Below are positions 18,345 through 26,838 of a DNA stretch of 64,000 bases, one piece after another. Source of the DNA: Helicobacter sp. 12S02634-8 (GTDB taxonomy: Bacteria > Campylobacterota > Campylobacteria > Campylobacterales > Helicobacteraceae); assembly GCF_002272865.1 (NCBI RefSeq), contig NZ_MLAP01000006.1:64591-128590 (forward strand). Direction: 5' to 3'. Each line of letters begins with the position of its first letter. Positions within the stretch are counted from its first letter, which is position 1. The notes under the pieces are model-generated. The model was not told the DNA's origin. It did not search any database and saw nothing but the letters and a program-made list of their open reading frames with translations. A program made the translations under genes and the position numbers.

Positions 18345-18350
18345 ATTATA
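18345..18350 (-). promoter_or_regulatory. Possible -10 for tmRNA
   Basis: On the reverse strand GGATATAATCAG gives a perfect TATAAT about 55 bases upstream of the mature tmRNA 5' end; a TATGAT lies closer. Neither has a good -35, so the choice is uncertain. Confidence 0.35.
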
Positions 18351-18400
18351 TCCAAATACAGCTTAATAAAGGGCAGTATAAAATCATTGCTCCATATAAT

Positions 18401-19588
18401 CTAGCGCTTGCTTTTGGCAAATAAAAAAATCAAAGCCACAGCATAGACCACAAGCCCAAATATCCAAAACATATCCACTAAACCAAATATTTTCACCACA
18501 GGTTGGGTGATAAATGGCGAGATGAATTGCCCCATAAACAGCGATGCAGCCAAGAATCCATAGGCTTTTGCGCGTTCGTGGTCTGCTGCGAGCATAAAAA
18601 GCCATGAGCTATTATTGACCATCATGATTCCAAGCCCTGCGCCCATCAAGATAAAAGAAATCAGAACAATCGCATAACTATGGAACACGCCCACAACAAC
18701 AAAAGATGTCCCAATCAAAAAAAGTGATAAAAAATAAATCTTAAAAATACTCAAATAATTTCTGAAGCGATTATAAAACAATGAAAATATTGCCATCACC
18801 ACAGAGGCCACTGCCATAGAAATCCCCACATATGCACTATCCATACCCAAAGTATGCGTGATAAAAAACGGCAACTGCGTGGGGGCTATATAAAACATCG
18901 CCATACAAAAAACTCCCAAAAAATACACGGGCAAAAATTTGACAATCGAGAATTTTTCACTTTTTTGTCCATTGACATCGTTATTTGGTCTGTGTCTTGC
19001 AGGCTCAAAGAGCATCAAAAAGGCAAAAATCAAAATCAACAGCCCAAATAAATACGCCAAAAAAGGATAACGCCAGTCCAAGCTAGAGAGATACCCGCCT
19101 AAAATCAAGAAAAATGCCCCGCCAAATGCCATAAAAAAGCCTTGCATACTCAAGGCCTTTTCTCGCTTGATACCTGTATAATAATCGCTCAAAAGCACGC
19201 TCACTCCTGTCATCAAGAACGCTGTTGCTACCCCAAAGATGGCCCGAGATACCAAGAGCAGATATAAATTATCCAAGAAAAATCCACTTGTCCCTGCCAA
19301 ACTCCAGACAATCATCGCAGGATAAATGAGCTTGAGCCGACCGAAGCGATCGAGCATGAAGCCACTGATGGGTGAAAATACCATAATAAAAAGTGCAGGC
19401 AGAGTCAAGATTAGCTTGGATAAAAAAGCTATGTTTTCTACATCTGAAAAATGTGCTTCGAGGGCAGGGAGGCTGGGGGCGATGATGGTGCTGCCTAAAA
19501 CGGTGAGGGCAGCGATACTAAAGAGTGCTATTTTAAATACAAAACTATCGATATTTTTTGATTGTGAGGCAGAATTTTGTGTGTCCAT
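18401..19588 (-). CDS. MFS transporter, probable drug/H+ antiporter
   Basis: A 395-residue membrane protein with about 12 hydrophobic helices. Loop 2-3 carries major-facilitator motif A (GFMLDRFGRLKL), and helix 5 has a GAFFLILGGYLSS segment like the motif C of antiporters. The overall look is that of the DHA1 drug-efflux group, such as Bcr/CflA. Substrate unknown. The frame is open upstream for 30 more codons, but ATG 19588 is chosen because the sodB terminator lies inside that extension. There are no close operon partners; tmRNA is downstream and sodB upstream. Confidence 0.82.
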   Translation of the reverse strand: MDTQNSASQSKNIDSFVFKIALFSIAALTVLGSTIIAPSLPALEAHFSDVENIAFLSKLILTLPALFIMVFSPISGFMLDRFGRLKLIYPAMIVWSLAGTSGFFLDNLYLLLVSRAIFGVATAFLMTGVSVLLSDYYTGIKREKALSMQGFFMAFGGAFFLILGGYLSSLDWRYPFLAYLFGLLILIFAFLMLFEPARHRPNNDVNGQKSEKFSIVKFLPVYFLGVFCMAMFYIAPTQLPFFITHTLGMDSAYVGISMAVASVVMAIFSLFYNRFRNYLSIFKIYFLSLFLIGTSFVVVGVFHSYAIVLISFILMGAGLGIMMVNNSSWLFMLAADHERAKAYGFLAASLFMGQFISPFITQPVVKIFGLVDMFWIFGLVVYAVALIFLFAKSKR

Positions 19589-19646
19589 TGTTGTATCAAT
19601 CCTAGAAATAAAATATTGTTGTCTATGCAACAAATGTGTCAAGATA

Positions 19647-19668
19647 TAAAAAAACCCGCAAATGCGGG
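19647..19668 (-). terminator. Terminator of sodB
   Basis: On the reverse strand a CCCGCA/TGCGGG stem (19655-19660, 19663-19668) is followed by seven to eight T residues. It lies 22 bases past the sodB stop. Its position argues against the longest possible start for the MFS gene. Confidence 0.85.
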
Positions 19669-19690
19669 CGAGGGGCAAAGAAGATAGAGG

Positions 19691-20329
19691 TTAGGCTTTT
19701 TTGTGGATATCGTTCATATAGAAATTCACAGAGTTGAGCCCCTCTTTTTTTGCCCATTGGTATGCTTGTGAAGCAAATTTCCAATTGATGTGGCTATAAA
19801 ATTTTTCCAAATAAGTCGCACGAGCATTTTTATGGTCAATATAATATGCGTGCTCCCATACATCGACAACAAGCACAGGGATTTTGCCATCAGTAGGGGG
19901 AGTGGCTGCGTTGCTTGTTTGTGTGATTTCAAGCTTTTGATTGGAGGGGTTATACACCAGCCAGCACCAGCCAGAGCCAAAGAGTGTTGTCGCTGATTTG
20001 ATATAAGCCTCTTTGAACGCTTCTAAAGAACCAAAATCAGCAATCAAAGCGTCTTTGAGCTCAGCACTGATTTCAGTGGCACTTGGAGCGATACAATCCC
20101 AGTAAAAATCGTGGTTATATACTTGCGCTGCGTTGTTGAATAAGCCGCCATTTGCTTTGGTGATGATATCAAACAAACTGCTTTGAGCAAATTCTGTGTT
20201 TGCAATCAAGTTATTGAGATTGTTGATATAGGTCTGATGGTGCTTTCCATAGTGGAAATCAAAAGTCACAGGGCTCAAAAAATCTCCCATACTATCTTTA
20301 GAATAAGGTAATTCTCTTAATTTAAACAT
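19691..20329 (-). CDS. sodB: Superoxide dismutase, Fe type
   Basis: Converts superoxide to oxygen and hydrogen peroxide in the cytoplasm. The metal ligands are visible in the standard order: His in HYGKHHQTYINN, His in YNHDFYWD, and Asp and His in DVWEHAYYIDH. The sequence pattern (AAQVYNHDFYW, FGSGWCWLV) is that of iron enzymes such as H. pylori SodB. At 212 residues it is full length. Two ATG codons are adjacent; the second (20329) has better spacing to GGGAGA. It has its own promoter and terminator, so it is monocistronic. Confidence 0.95.
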   Translation of the reverse strand: MFKLRELPYSKDSMGDFLSPVTFDFHYGKHHQTYINNLNNLIANTEFAQSSLFDIITKANGGLFNNAAQVYNHDFYWDCIAPSATEISAELKDALIADFGSLEAFKEAYIKSATTLFGSGWCWLVYNPSNQKLEITQTSNAATPPTDGKIPVLVVDVWEHAYYIDHKNARATYLEKFYSHINWKFASQAYQWAKKEGLNSVNFYMNDIHKKA

Positions 20330-20367
20330 CATATTCTCCCAAATAATTTAGTTGTAAATACTTTGTA

Positions 20368-20373
20368 ATTATA
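20368..20373 (-). promoter_or_regulatory. sodB promoter -10
   Basis: TATAAT on the reverse strand, about 40 bases before the sodB start. A TTGTCA at 20393-20398 is a possible -35 with a rather long 19-base spacer. No clear Fur box is seen. Confidence 0.45.
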
Positions 20374-20404
20374 GTCATTTTAATTCTAATTTTGACAAAC
20401 TCGG

Positions 20405-20641
20405 TCAAAATTTATTTTTCTCATCAAGGGCGTGCAGCCATTTTAGGTTATTTGCTACTTCATTGCCACTCCTTGCTAAAAGCCCATTGCGTATGGCTTG
20501 CAGCGCGTTAATATCTAATGTTTCCATCATCTTTGTGTCTAATAATGTTTCTGTGGCTTTGTCTTGGAAATGATTGAGTAAGGATTGGATCTCTGCTATC
20601 AAGCCCTCTTTGGTGACAAACTCCCCGCAAGCCCCAATCAA
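20405..20641 (-). CDS. Small hypothetical protein
   Basis: About 78 residues, mainly helical and acidic/amphipathic, with no signal peptide or membrane segment. It includes AEIQSLLNHFQDK and NALQAIRNGLLARSG. The start is uncertain. The frame is open back to an ATG at 20707 that overlaps the exonuclease gene by 44 bases, but TTG 20641 has AAGGA at proper spacing just after the exonuclease stop, so I prefer it. It is probably co-transcribed with the exonuclease upstream. I do not recognise the family; no function is proposed. Confidence 0.5.
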   Translation of the reverse strand: MIGACGEFVTKEGLIAEIQSLLNHFQDKATETLLDTKMMETLDINALQAIRNGLLARSGNEVANNLKWLHALDEKNKF

Positions 20642-20663
20642 TGTTTCCTTATGCAATGTTTTT

Positions 20664-21494
20664 TTATGCACGGGCAAGCTCTTGCGTGAGGGCGTGCGTG
20701 AATACATCAGTATAGCCCATATTTTGGGGTAGATTTTCCTTGAATTCTTCTAAAATACTCATATAATCACTCAAAGTGATTGCGCCTTTTAAGAGTTCAT
20801 ATTTGAGATATACCCAGTAGGTATTGAGCACATCGCTTTGGCAGTAGGTATCGATTTGGGTGCGTTTTTGTGCCATATCTTGGTGTTTATCATAATAAAT
20901 CTGATACACCTGATCTCCACTCATATCATATTTTCCCGGTATATTTAGCATTGCGCATACCCCATCAAGCCGCAGATTGCGTGCCATACCAAAATGCCCC
21001 AAACTATCGAGCAAATCAGTATGGAAACGTTCAGAAAATCTTTGGCGATAATTTTCCCATTTGCTTTTGTTGTGCGCGATATTGTCTTGTTCATAATAGG
21101 CACACACACTCAAGTTATACCGCATGGCACGCAAAAGCAGCACGGGCACATCAAAGCCCCTGCCATTGAAGCTAACAAGCTTGGGCTGGTGCTTGTCAAA
21201 AAACTTAAAAAACTCTTGGAGCAAATCCACCTCTTCTAGCTCCCCTGAAGCCTTGGTTGCATTTTTCCCAAAATTCCCTACCTTTTTAAACCTCCCGTGT
21301 TCATCAGCGATAACACTTGCAATCGAGATGACTTGATGGTAATAAAGAGGCAAAAAATCGCTCCCGCTTTTTTCTCTCTGCTCTGCCATCGCTTGCTGGC
21401 ATATTTCTAGCTCAGAGCTAGCTTGGATATGGGGGAAGCTTTTTTGGATCAAGCCCACATCAGGCACGGTTTCAATATCAAATACACAAATCAT
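20664..21494 (-). CDS. Predicted 3'-5' exonuclease, PolB-exonuclease-like (DEDD superfamily)
   Basis: A 276-residue protein opening with the first exonuclease motif VFDIETVPD (metal-binding Asp and Glu at residues 5 and 7). Motif II is VSFNGRGFDVPVLLLRA and motif III is YCQSDVLNTYWVYL. This spacing fits the family of stand-alone exonucleases related to the proofreading domain of B-family DNA polymerases. A role in DNA repair or RNA processing is possible but unproven. The ATG overlaps the stop of the upstream channel gene by four bases, so the two are coupled. There is no polymerase domain. Confidence 0.8.
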   Translation of the reverse strand: MICVFDIETVPDVGLIQKSFPHIQASSELEICQQAMAEQREKSGSDFLPLYYHQVISIASVIADEHGRFKKVGNFGKNATKASGELEEVDLLQEFFKFFDKHQPKLVSFNGRGFDVPVLLLRAMRYNLSVCAYYEQDNIAHNKSKWENYRQRFSERFHTDLLDSLGHFGMARNLRLDGVCAMLNIPGKYDMSGDQVYQIYYDKHQDMAQKRTQIDTYCQSDVLNTYWVYLKYELLKGAITLSDYMSILEEFKENLPQNMGYTDVFTHALTQELARA

Positions 21495-22114
21495 TTTTTT
21501 CCTTTATCTTCATAATTAAATACAGGCAGTCCCATGCGATAATGGATCGCCAAAGTTCGTAAAATCACCCCAAAAATCAAGGTAGAAATACTAGCTATCA
21601 GCACATCGATAGCAAAATAATGCACCAAAGCATAATACACTCCAGCTGTAATCATTGCTACTCCAGCATATAGCTCCTTTTGGAATACAAGCGGGATACG
21701 ATTGCAGAAAATATCGCGTAAAATCCCGCCAAATACCCCTGTAATCACAGCACTACAGACAATGAGTATGAAGCCATATCCCATTTTGCGCGCTACTTCT
21801 GCTCCGATGATACTAAAAAGCACTAAGCCTAAAGAATCTAGAAACAAAAACAAAGACTCCAATCGTGTCATCACTGATGGAATTCTTGTTGTTAAAATTG
21901 CAGCGACACAAATGATGATGACATATTGAGGGTTTGCTACCCATACAAGGGGATAATGCCCAAAAAGCACATCACGGATAGACCCACCCCCAATCGCAGC
22001 AACCAATGCGATAAACATCACGCCAAATAAGTCCATTTTATGGCGTCCTGCTGCCAATGCCCCACTCATGCCCTCTGCTGTAATCCCTATCACATAAAGT
22101 ATCGTCAGCAACAT
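21491..22114 (-). CDS. TRIC-type (UPF0126) membrane channel protein
   Basis: A 207-residue inner-membrane protein made of two similar three-helix halves plus a seventh helix. Each half carries the family glycine motif: AAIGGGSIRDVLFG near residue 40 and GVFGGILRDIFCNRIP near 125. Prokaryotic TRIC homologues form trimeric cation (K+) channels; in older annotations they are UPF0126. The start ATG is 22114. It heads a reverse operon with the exonuclease and is divergent from gltX. Ion specificity and physiological role here are inferred from the family. Confidence 0.8.
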   Translation of the reverse strand: MLLTILYVIGITAEGMSGALAAGRHKMDLFGVMFIALVAAIGGGSIRDVLFGHYPLVWVANPQYVIIICVAAILTTRIPSVMTRLESLFLFLDSLGLVLFSIIGAEVARKMGYGFILIVCSAVITGVFGGILRDIFCNRIPLVFQKELYAGVAMITAGVYYALVHYFAIDVLIASISTLIFGVILRTLAIHYRMGLPVFNYEDKGKK

Positions 22115-22204
22115 TGCGACCCTGCCTTTGAAGTTAGCCCAATATACCTAAAATTTCAGTAAAATCTCAGTAAAATATTTTATCCAAAAACTTAAGGAAA
22201 TGAT

Positions 22205-23605
22205 ATGCGTGAAATTATAACCAGATTTGCCCCTTCTCCCACAGGGCATCTCCATATCGGTGGGCTCAGGACAGCACTATTCAATTACCTCTATGCGCGC
22301 GCCCATCAAGGTAAATTCTTTTTACGCATTGAAGATACAGATTTAGCCAGAAACTCTATAGAAGCTACAAAAGCGATTATTGAAGCATTTAAGTGGGTGG
22401 GGATAGACTATGATGGTGAGGTTGTCTATCAATCTGAACGTTTTGAGATATACCAAAAGTATATACAAAAGCTCATTTCTGAGGGCAAGGCCTATCATTG
22501 CTATATGACAAAAGAAGAGCTCGATACTCTAAGAGATACGCAAAAAGCTTGCGGCCAAACTCCAAGATATGACAATCGCTATCGGGATTTTGATGGCACT
22601 CCACCAGCAGGAATCCCCCCTGTAGTGAGGATCAAAGCTCCTTTGAGTGGGTGTATAGAATTTGATGATGGGGTCAAGGGGACAATTAGAGTCGATGCAA
22701 AAGAGCTCGATGACTTTATCATTGCACGCTCTGATGGCACTCCAACTTATAATTTTGTCGTGAGTGTTGATGATGCCTTGATGGGGATCACTGATGTGAT
22801 ACGCGGGGACGATCATCTCTCTAATACCCCCAAGCAAATCATTATCTATAATGCACTGGGCTTTGCAAAGCCAAATTTTTATCATATCCCTATGATTCTC
22901 AATCCCCAAGGGCATAAACTCAGTAAACGCGATGGGGCGATGGGCGTGATGGAATATTTTGAAGCAGGGTATCTCCCTGAGGCGATTTTAAATTTTTTGG
23001 TGCGTTTGGGCTGGAGCCATAAAGACCAAGAGATTTTTAGTATGCAAGAAATGCTCGCACTCTTTAGCCCTAAAGCACTCAATTCTTCACCAAGCAGCTA
23101 CAATCAAGAAAAATTCCTCTGGCTCAATGCCCACTATATACGCCAAAAATCCAATGACGCACTCCAAGAGCTTTTAGCAAAATTCCACGCCCCCTCTCTG
23201 CCCACACCCCAAAGGGACGCTCTTTATGCTGCGCTCAAAGAAAGAGTGCAAACGCTCAAAGACTTTGCCCAAAATATCTGTGAAATCCTCCAAACGCCTC
23301 AAAATTATGAAGAAAAATCACTCAAATCAATGCAGACTGAAACTTTTGAAAACTTGCAAAAATTCCACGACTCCCTCCAAAATATCCCTTGGGAGAAGCA
23401 AGAAGACATCAACCAACACCTCCATCATTTCGCTCAAAACCATGACCTCAAGCTCGGCAAGCTGATGGCACCTCTGAGGATTGCACTGCTTGGGAAGTCC
23501 GGAGGGATTGGGCTTGTGGAGGCTATGTTTGTCATTGGCAAGGCAGAAACACAAAACAGAATCCAGAAATTTTGCAATCTTGGCAAAACCTTAACTTTTT
23601 CATAG
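22205..23605 (+). CDS. gltX: Glutamyl-tRNA synthetase
   Basis: Class I synthetase of 466 residues with the HIGH-type motif APSPTGHLHIGGLRTALFNYL at residue 8 and the KMSKS-type HKLSKRDGA near residue 240. An insertion (CYMTKEELDTLR through the PRYDNRYRD block) and a C-terminal anticodon-binding helical domain complete it. Helicobacter species carry two GltX paralogues. One charges tRNA(Glu); the other misacylates tRNA(Gln) for GatCAB. I cannot be sure which this is, though its pattern is that of the standard enzyme. The AAGGAAAT ribosome site supports ATG 22205. Monocistronic. Confidence 0.95.
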   Translation: MREIITRFAPSPTGHLHIGGLRTALFNYLYARAHQGKFFLRIEDTDLARNSIEATKAIIEAFKWVGIDYDGEVVYQSERFEIYQKYIQKLISEGKAYHCYMTKEELDTLRDTQKACGQTPRYDNRYRDFDGTPPAGIPPVVRIKAPLSGCIEFDDGVKGTIRVDAKELDDFIIARSDGTPTYNFVVSVDDALMGITDVIRGDDHLSNTPKQIIIYNALGFAKPNFYHIPMILNPQGHKLSKRDGAMGVMEYFEAGYLPEAILNFLVRLGWSHKDQEIFSMQEMLALFSPKALNSSPSSYNQEKFLWLNAHYIRQKSNDALQELLAKFHAPSLPTPQRDALYAALKERVQTLKDFAQNICEILQTPQNYEEKSLKSMQTETFENLQKFHDSLQNIPWEKQEDINQHLHHFAQNHDLKLGKLMAPLRIALLGKSGGIGLVEAMFVIGKAETQNRIQKFCNLGKTLTFS

Positions 23606-23646
23606 TAGAATCTTTGATTTTAAAACCACAAAAAAGGATTTTATTG

Positions 23647-24201
23647 ATGAAAAAGCTTCTATCTGTTGCGACTTTGATCGCGTTTTCTTTGAGCCCAATG
23701 CTAGCAAAAAACTTTACAATCGATACAGCACACTCTTCAGTGGGCTTTGAAGTCGAGCATATGCTTTTGAGCAAAGTCAGTGGCGAGTTCAACACTTTCA
23801 GTGGGACTTTAGACATTGACCCTAAGACCAAAAAAATCAACAAACTCGAGGGCGAGATTAGTATCAGCTCTGTTGATACCAAAAACTCTAAAAGAGATGC
23901 GCATTTGAAAGCTGATGATTTTTTTGATATGGCAAAGTTCCAAAAAGCCACTTTTAAAATGACAAAGCAAGAGGGCGATAAACTCTATGGCAACTTGACA
24001 ATACGAGGGGTGAGTAAGCCTGTAGTATGGGAAGTTGATGTCAAAGGGCCTGTAACAAATCCGATGACTAAAAAAGAAATGATGGCATTAGAAATCAGTG
24101 GAGAAATCAACCGCAAGGATTTCCAAGTCGGGACTTCAACGCCTAATGCAATTGTAAGTGATAAAGTCGAAGTCAAAATCCAAATAGAAGCTTCAGAATA
24201 A
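23647..24201 (+). CDS. YceI-family periplasmic lipid-binding protein
   Basis: The 184-residue precursor has a signal peptide (MKKLLSVATLIAFSLSPMLA) and a YceI lipocalin-like domain. FTIDTAHSSVGFEVEHM, SGEFNTFSGTLDID, RDAHLKADDFFDMAKFQKATF and GNLTIRGVSKPV are the family blocks. Such proteins form a beta-barrel that holds isoprenoid- or fatty-amide-like ligands; H. pylori HP1286 is the structurally studied relative. The open frame extends upstream into the gltX end, but ATG 23647 begins exactly at the signal peptide. A terminator follows. The exact ligand is not known. Confidence 0.88.
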   Translation: MKKLLSVATLIAFSLSPMLAKNFTIDTAHSSVGFEVEHMLLSKVSGEFNTFSGTLDIDPKTKKINKLEGEISISSVDTKNSKRDAHLKADDFFDMAKFQKATFKMTKQEGDKLYGNLTIRGVSKPVVWEVDVKGPVTNPMTKKEMMALEISGEINRKDFQVGTSTPNAIVSDKVEVKIQIEASE

Positions 24202-24238
24202 TCAACGCACTTGATAACGCAATTAGCAAAAAATAAAA

Positions 24239-24260
24239 AAGAGGGGATTGCTCCCCTTTT
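24239..24260 (+). terminator. Terminator of the yceI-like gene
   Basis: An A-rich/AGGGG stem pairs with CCCCTTTT across an ATTGCT loop, followed by a T-rich run a few bases on. It lies about 40 bases past the stop. Confidence 0.65.
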
Positions 24261-24563
24261 GCTGATTTTTAGTATTTAGTTTTTGATAGATTGTTGGTAT
24301 TGTTTGTTTTGATAATACTTTATGATATTTGGCTTATATTTTGACCACATTTTAGATAACCCAATCTCTCTTTTAACACACATTAAACACATATTTAAAA
24401 CATATTAGCACGCAATTTCACTCCAAGGCACATTTTCTCAAAGCCCCCTCGCCCAAAAAAAGTTATAGATAGTCAAATCAGGCAAGCTGACAAACAAGCC
24501 TTGAAACTCTAGGAATCTTAAAGAATTATTTTATATAATGCTCTAAATTTTTTAAGGGTATTG
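24261..24563. other. AT-rich intergenic region upstream of the 24564 gene
   Basis: About 300 bases without a gene. Apart from the TATAAT at 24534-24539, I see only low-complexity AT-rich sequence and scattered short repeats of CATATT. No operator or structured RNA is convincing. Confidence 0.5.
24534..24539 (+). promoter_or_regulatory. Promoter -10 of the outer-membrane protein gene
   Basis: A perfect TATAAT lies 24 bases before the ATG at 24564. The expected -35 position has no TTGACA-like hexamer, which is common for Helicobacter housekeeping promoters. Confidence 0.5.
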
Positions 24564-25655
24564 ATGTTGCGGCTATTTTTTGCGTTATTTCTTTGTATGG
24601 CTATCACGCAAGGTTATGAATACAAATACAATCTGGGCTTTGATTTTTATCTCGATAATACTGAAGAATCCCTCCCGTATTGGGATACACGCACGATTTA
24701 TGGCGTGCGCTTAGCCCCAGAAATCGGTATTGCTTTTGATGGACGCCAATCTTTGATGTTTGGGGGCTATGTCTTGCAGAATATGGGCGAGCAGAGATTC
24801 CCTACAAAAGCCAATGTTTCTATCTACTACAGCGCTATCGGCGAGCATTTACGGAGCTATTTTGGCATATTCCCTAGAACGCACTCCATCGCACACTATC
24901 CCTTGAGCTTTTTCCGTAATGATTTTTATTTTTTCAATCCCAATATCAATGGTCTGATGTTCCAATACCAGCAGCAAGACCCCACAGACAAATACACAGG
25001 ATATGCAGAGCTGATTTTTGATTGGTATGGGGGGAATCTTGCTAAACGGCTGGATGAATTTATGGTGCTTGCAGCAAGTCAATGGGATTTTTGGCAAAAA
25101 TATCTCTATGTAGGTGGGAATTTCTTGATGTATCATTTCAAAAATGATGAAGTCCTCGCGCAAGATGGACATCAAGGCGATACTTATTTGCTCGATCGTA
25201 TCTATTATAATCTTTATATCGGCTCAAGCTTGCAAAATCTCTTGCCCTCTATGGAAAAAGCGCCTTATATCCAATTTGGGACTTTATCGACCTTAGAGAG
25301 AAAGCGGCGTTTGAGCACGGGGCTAGATCCTTTTTATAATGGCTTGGGCTGGCAGCTTGATATAGGAGCGCAATACAAAGGATTTGGTATCAAAAATAGC
25401 TATTATTTTGGTAAGCCACAGATGAAATATTTTTCGCAATATGGCGAGGGGTTTTATAGTGGATTGCCCTTTTATCAAAGCAAGCACTATGATCGGGCAG
25501 ATTTTTATTATGAATACAAAAATGATATTTTGACTGCTCGTTTTAGCATTATTTTTCACTTCACTAACAAGACTATCGCCAATCAAGAAATGCTGACTAT
25601 CTCACTAGACACACACCAAATCATCAAAAAACTCAAATCACAAATACAGAATTGA
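24564..25655 (+). CDS. Putative outer-membrane beta-barrel protein, unknown function
   Basis: The 363-residue precursor has a short signal peptide (MLRLFFALFLCMAITQG). The mature chain is rich in Tyr, Phe, Gly and Asp with alternating hydrophobicity throughout, for example YKYNLGFDFYLDN, YGVRLAPEIGIAFDG, KNSYYFGKP and TARFSIIFHF. That pattern is expected of an outer-membrane barrel. It lacks the C-terminal motif of the Hop/Hor families. It has its own promoter and is followed 22 bases later by an SMR transporter gene. I do not recognise a named family. Outer-membrane location is inferred; function is unknown. Confidence 0.6.
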   Translation: MLRLFFALFLCMAITQGYEYKYNLGFDFYLDNTEESLPYWDTRTIYGVRLAPEIGIAFDGRQSLMFGGYVLQNMGEQRFPTKANVSIYYSAIGEHLRSYFGIFPRTHSIAHYPLSFFRNDFYFFNPNINGLMFQYQQQDPTDKYTGYAELIFDWYGGNLAKRLDEFMVLAASQWDFWQKYLYVGGNFLMYHFKNDEVLAQDGHQGDTYLLDRIYYNLYIGSSLQNLLPSMEKAPYIQFGTLSTLERKRRLSTGLDPFYNGLGWQLDIGAQYKGFGIKNSYYFGKPQMKYFSQYGEGFYSGLPFYQSKHYDRADFYYEYKNDILTARFSIIFHFTNKTIANQEMLTISLDTHQIIKKLKSQIQN

Positions 25656-25677
25656 TCTTAAAACTTAAGGAAGTCAA

Positions 25678-26001
25678 ATGAAATATTGGATATTTTTAGC
25701 CATAGCTGTTGTTTTTGAAACGATGGGGACGACATCACTCAAGCAAGCTGCCAACACAGGCAACCACCTCTACACAGGGATTTTTGTCTTGATGTTTGCA
25801 GTGTCTTTTACATTTTTTTGGAACGCCCTCAAAGGCATTGACCTTAGCATTGCTTATGCTTCTTGGGCAGGGCTAGGGCTGGTGCTAATCACTTTAGGGG
25901 GGATTTTTATATTCAAAGAAGAAATCAGTTTTTGGAAAATATTTTTCTTGACTCTGATACTCATAGGGCTCATTGGGCTCAAGCTGATTTCAAAAAACTA
26001 A
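25678..26001 (+). CDS. Small multidrug resistance (SMR/EmrE-type) transporter
   Basis: 107 residues forming four transmembrane helices. The essential membrane-embedded Glu14 is in FETMGTTSLKQA, and helix 3 has IAYASWAGLGLVLITLGGI, the SMR signature. SMR dimers exchange protons for cationic compounds, guanidinium or other small amines. The helix 3 W-A-G variant does not clearly place it in the Qac (drug) or Gdx (guanidinium) branch. AAGGA precedes the ATG. It ends three bases before the convergent fliY. Substrate unknown. Confidence 0.88.
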   Translation: MKYWIFLAIAVVFETMGTTSLKQAANTGNHLYTGIFVLMFAVSFTFFWNALKGIDLSIAYASWAGLGLVLITLGGIFIFKEEISFWKIFFLTLILIGLIGLKLISKN

Positions 26002-26004
26002 GCG

Positions 26005-26838
26005 CTAGCCCCGCAATTGCTCTAGGCGCTCTCTTTTAGTGCCTATGTCTGTAATCTGCACGCCAAAATTCCCATCGACAATAACCACTTCGCCCTTGGC
26101 AATGACTTTATCATCTACAAGAATCTCCAAAGGATCATTTGCGAGTTGATTGAGCTCGACAACACTCCCAATATCCATTGATATCACATCTTTGAGAAGC
26201 ATTTTTTTCTGTCCGATTCTGACTTTGATATTGAGCTTGACATCTAAGAGCATTCCGATATTTTTGATCTCATCTTGATTGAGTAAATGGCTTGGTTGGG
26301 CGTGTGTAGGGGCGTCTTGGGGTGGGGCGGGCTGGTTGTTTTCAAAAATCTGGATAAAATCAGAAGTGGCCAATAGGATAAAATTGGATTTGATCGTATG
26401 CAAAGAAAAGGAAAATTCATATTTTTTATTGTAAGCTGCTAGGTCAATGGGCGTGATGATAAACTCAACACTACGGCAAGAAAAACTCAGCTTTGGGAGC
26501 GTCTTTTGCGAGCCTAGGGCTGTTGAGATTGCACCAAAAATATTAGAATCAATCTCTTTGATCGCATCCAAGTCATCATTATCCATCTCAAGCTTGCTCA
26601 CACCCTCGCCCCCTACCATCAAATCACTCAAAGCAGTCGCCAAAGAAGCAGGCATGATTAAAGCAATATCGGCATTAGCATTTCCTGTGACATTGATACG
26701 CGCGATAGCATAGGGGACAGGCAGTGAAATGGCATTAGAATAATCTGTCTTGATATTGATAATATCAGGAGTTGAGCCGGTGAGCCCCTCGATAGTAGCG
26801 ATTGCTTCTTGGACAAAAATCTTTATAAAATCGTTCAT
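26005..26838 (-). CDS. fliY: Flagellar motor switch protein FliY
   Basis: Component of the cytoplasmic C-ring that controls flagellar rotation direction. At 277 residues, the C-terminal 80 form a SpoA/FliN domain (LLDVKLNIKVRIGQKKMLLKDVISMDIGSVVELNQLANDPLEILV). The N-terminal part resembles the CheC-like middle domain of FliM/FliY, with a poor match to CheC phosphatase residues. A proline-rich linker (PAPPQDAPTHAQP) joins them. It overlaps fliM by four bases and is last in the flagellar operon, matching H. pylori HP1030-HP1031. Epsilonproteobacteria usually have both FliY and a separate FliN. Confidence 0.92.
   Translation of the reverse strand: MNDFIKIFVQEAIATIEGLTGSTPDIINIKTDYSNAISLPVPYAIARINVTGNANADIALIMPASLATALSDLMVGGEGVSKLEMDNDDLDAIKEIDSNIFGAISTALGSQKTLPKLSFSCRSVEFIITPIDLAAYNKKYEFSFSLHTIKSNFILLATSDFIQIFENNQPAPPQDAPTHAQPSHLLNQDEIKNIGMLLDVKLNIKVRIGQKKMLLKDVISMDIGSVVELNQLANDPLEILVDDKVIAKGEVVIVDGNFGVQITDIGTKRERLEQLRG

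Noticed and set aside
19589-19678. 30-codon N-terminal extension of the MFS gene
   Set aside because: It reads through the sodB terminator hairpin and has no transporter-like sequence; ATG 19588 is the natural start.
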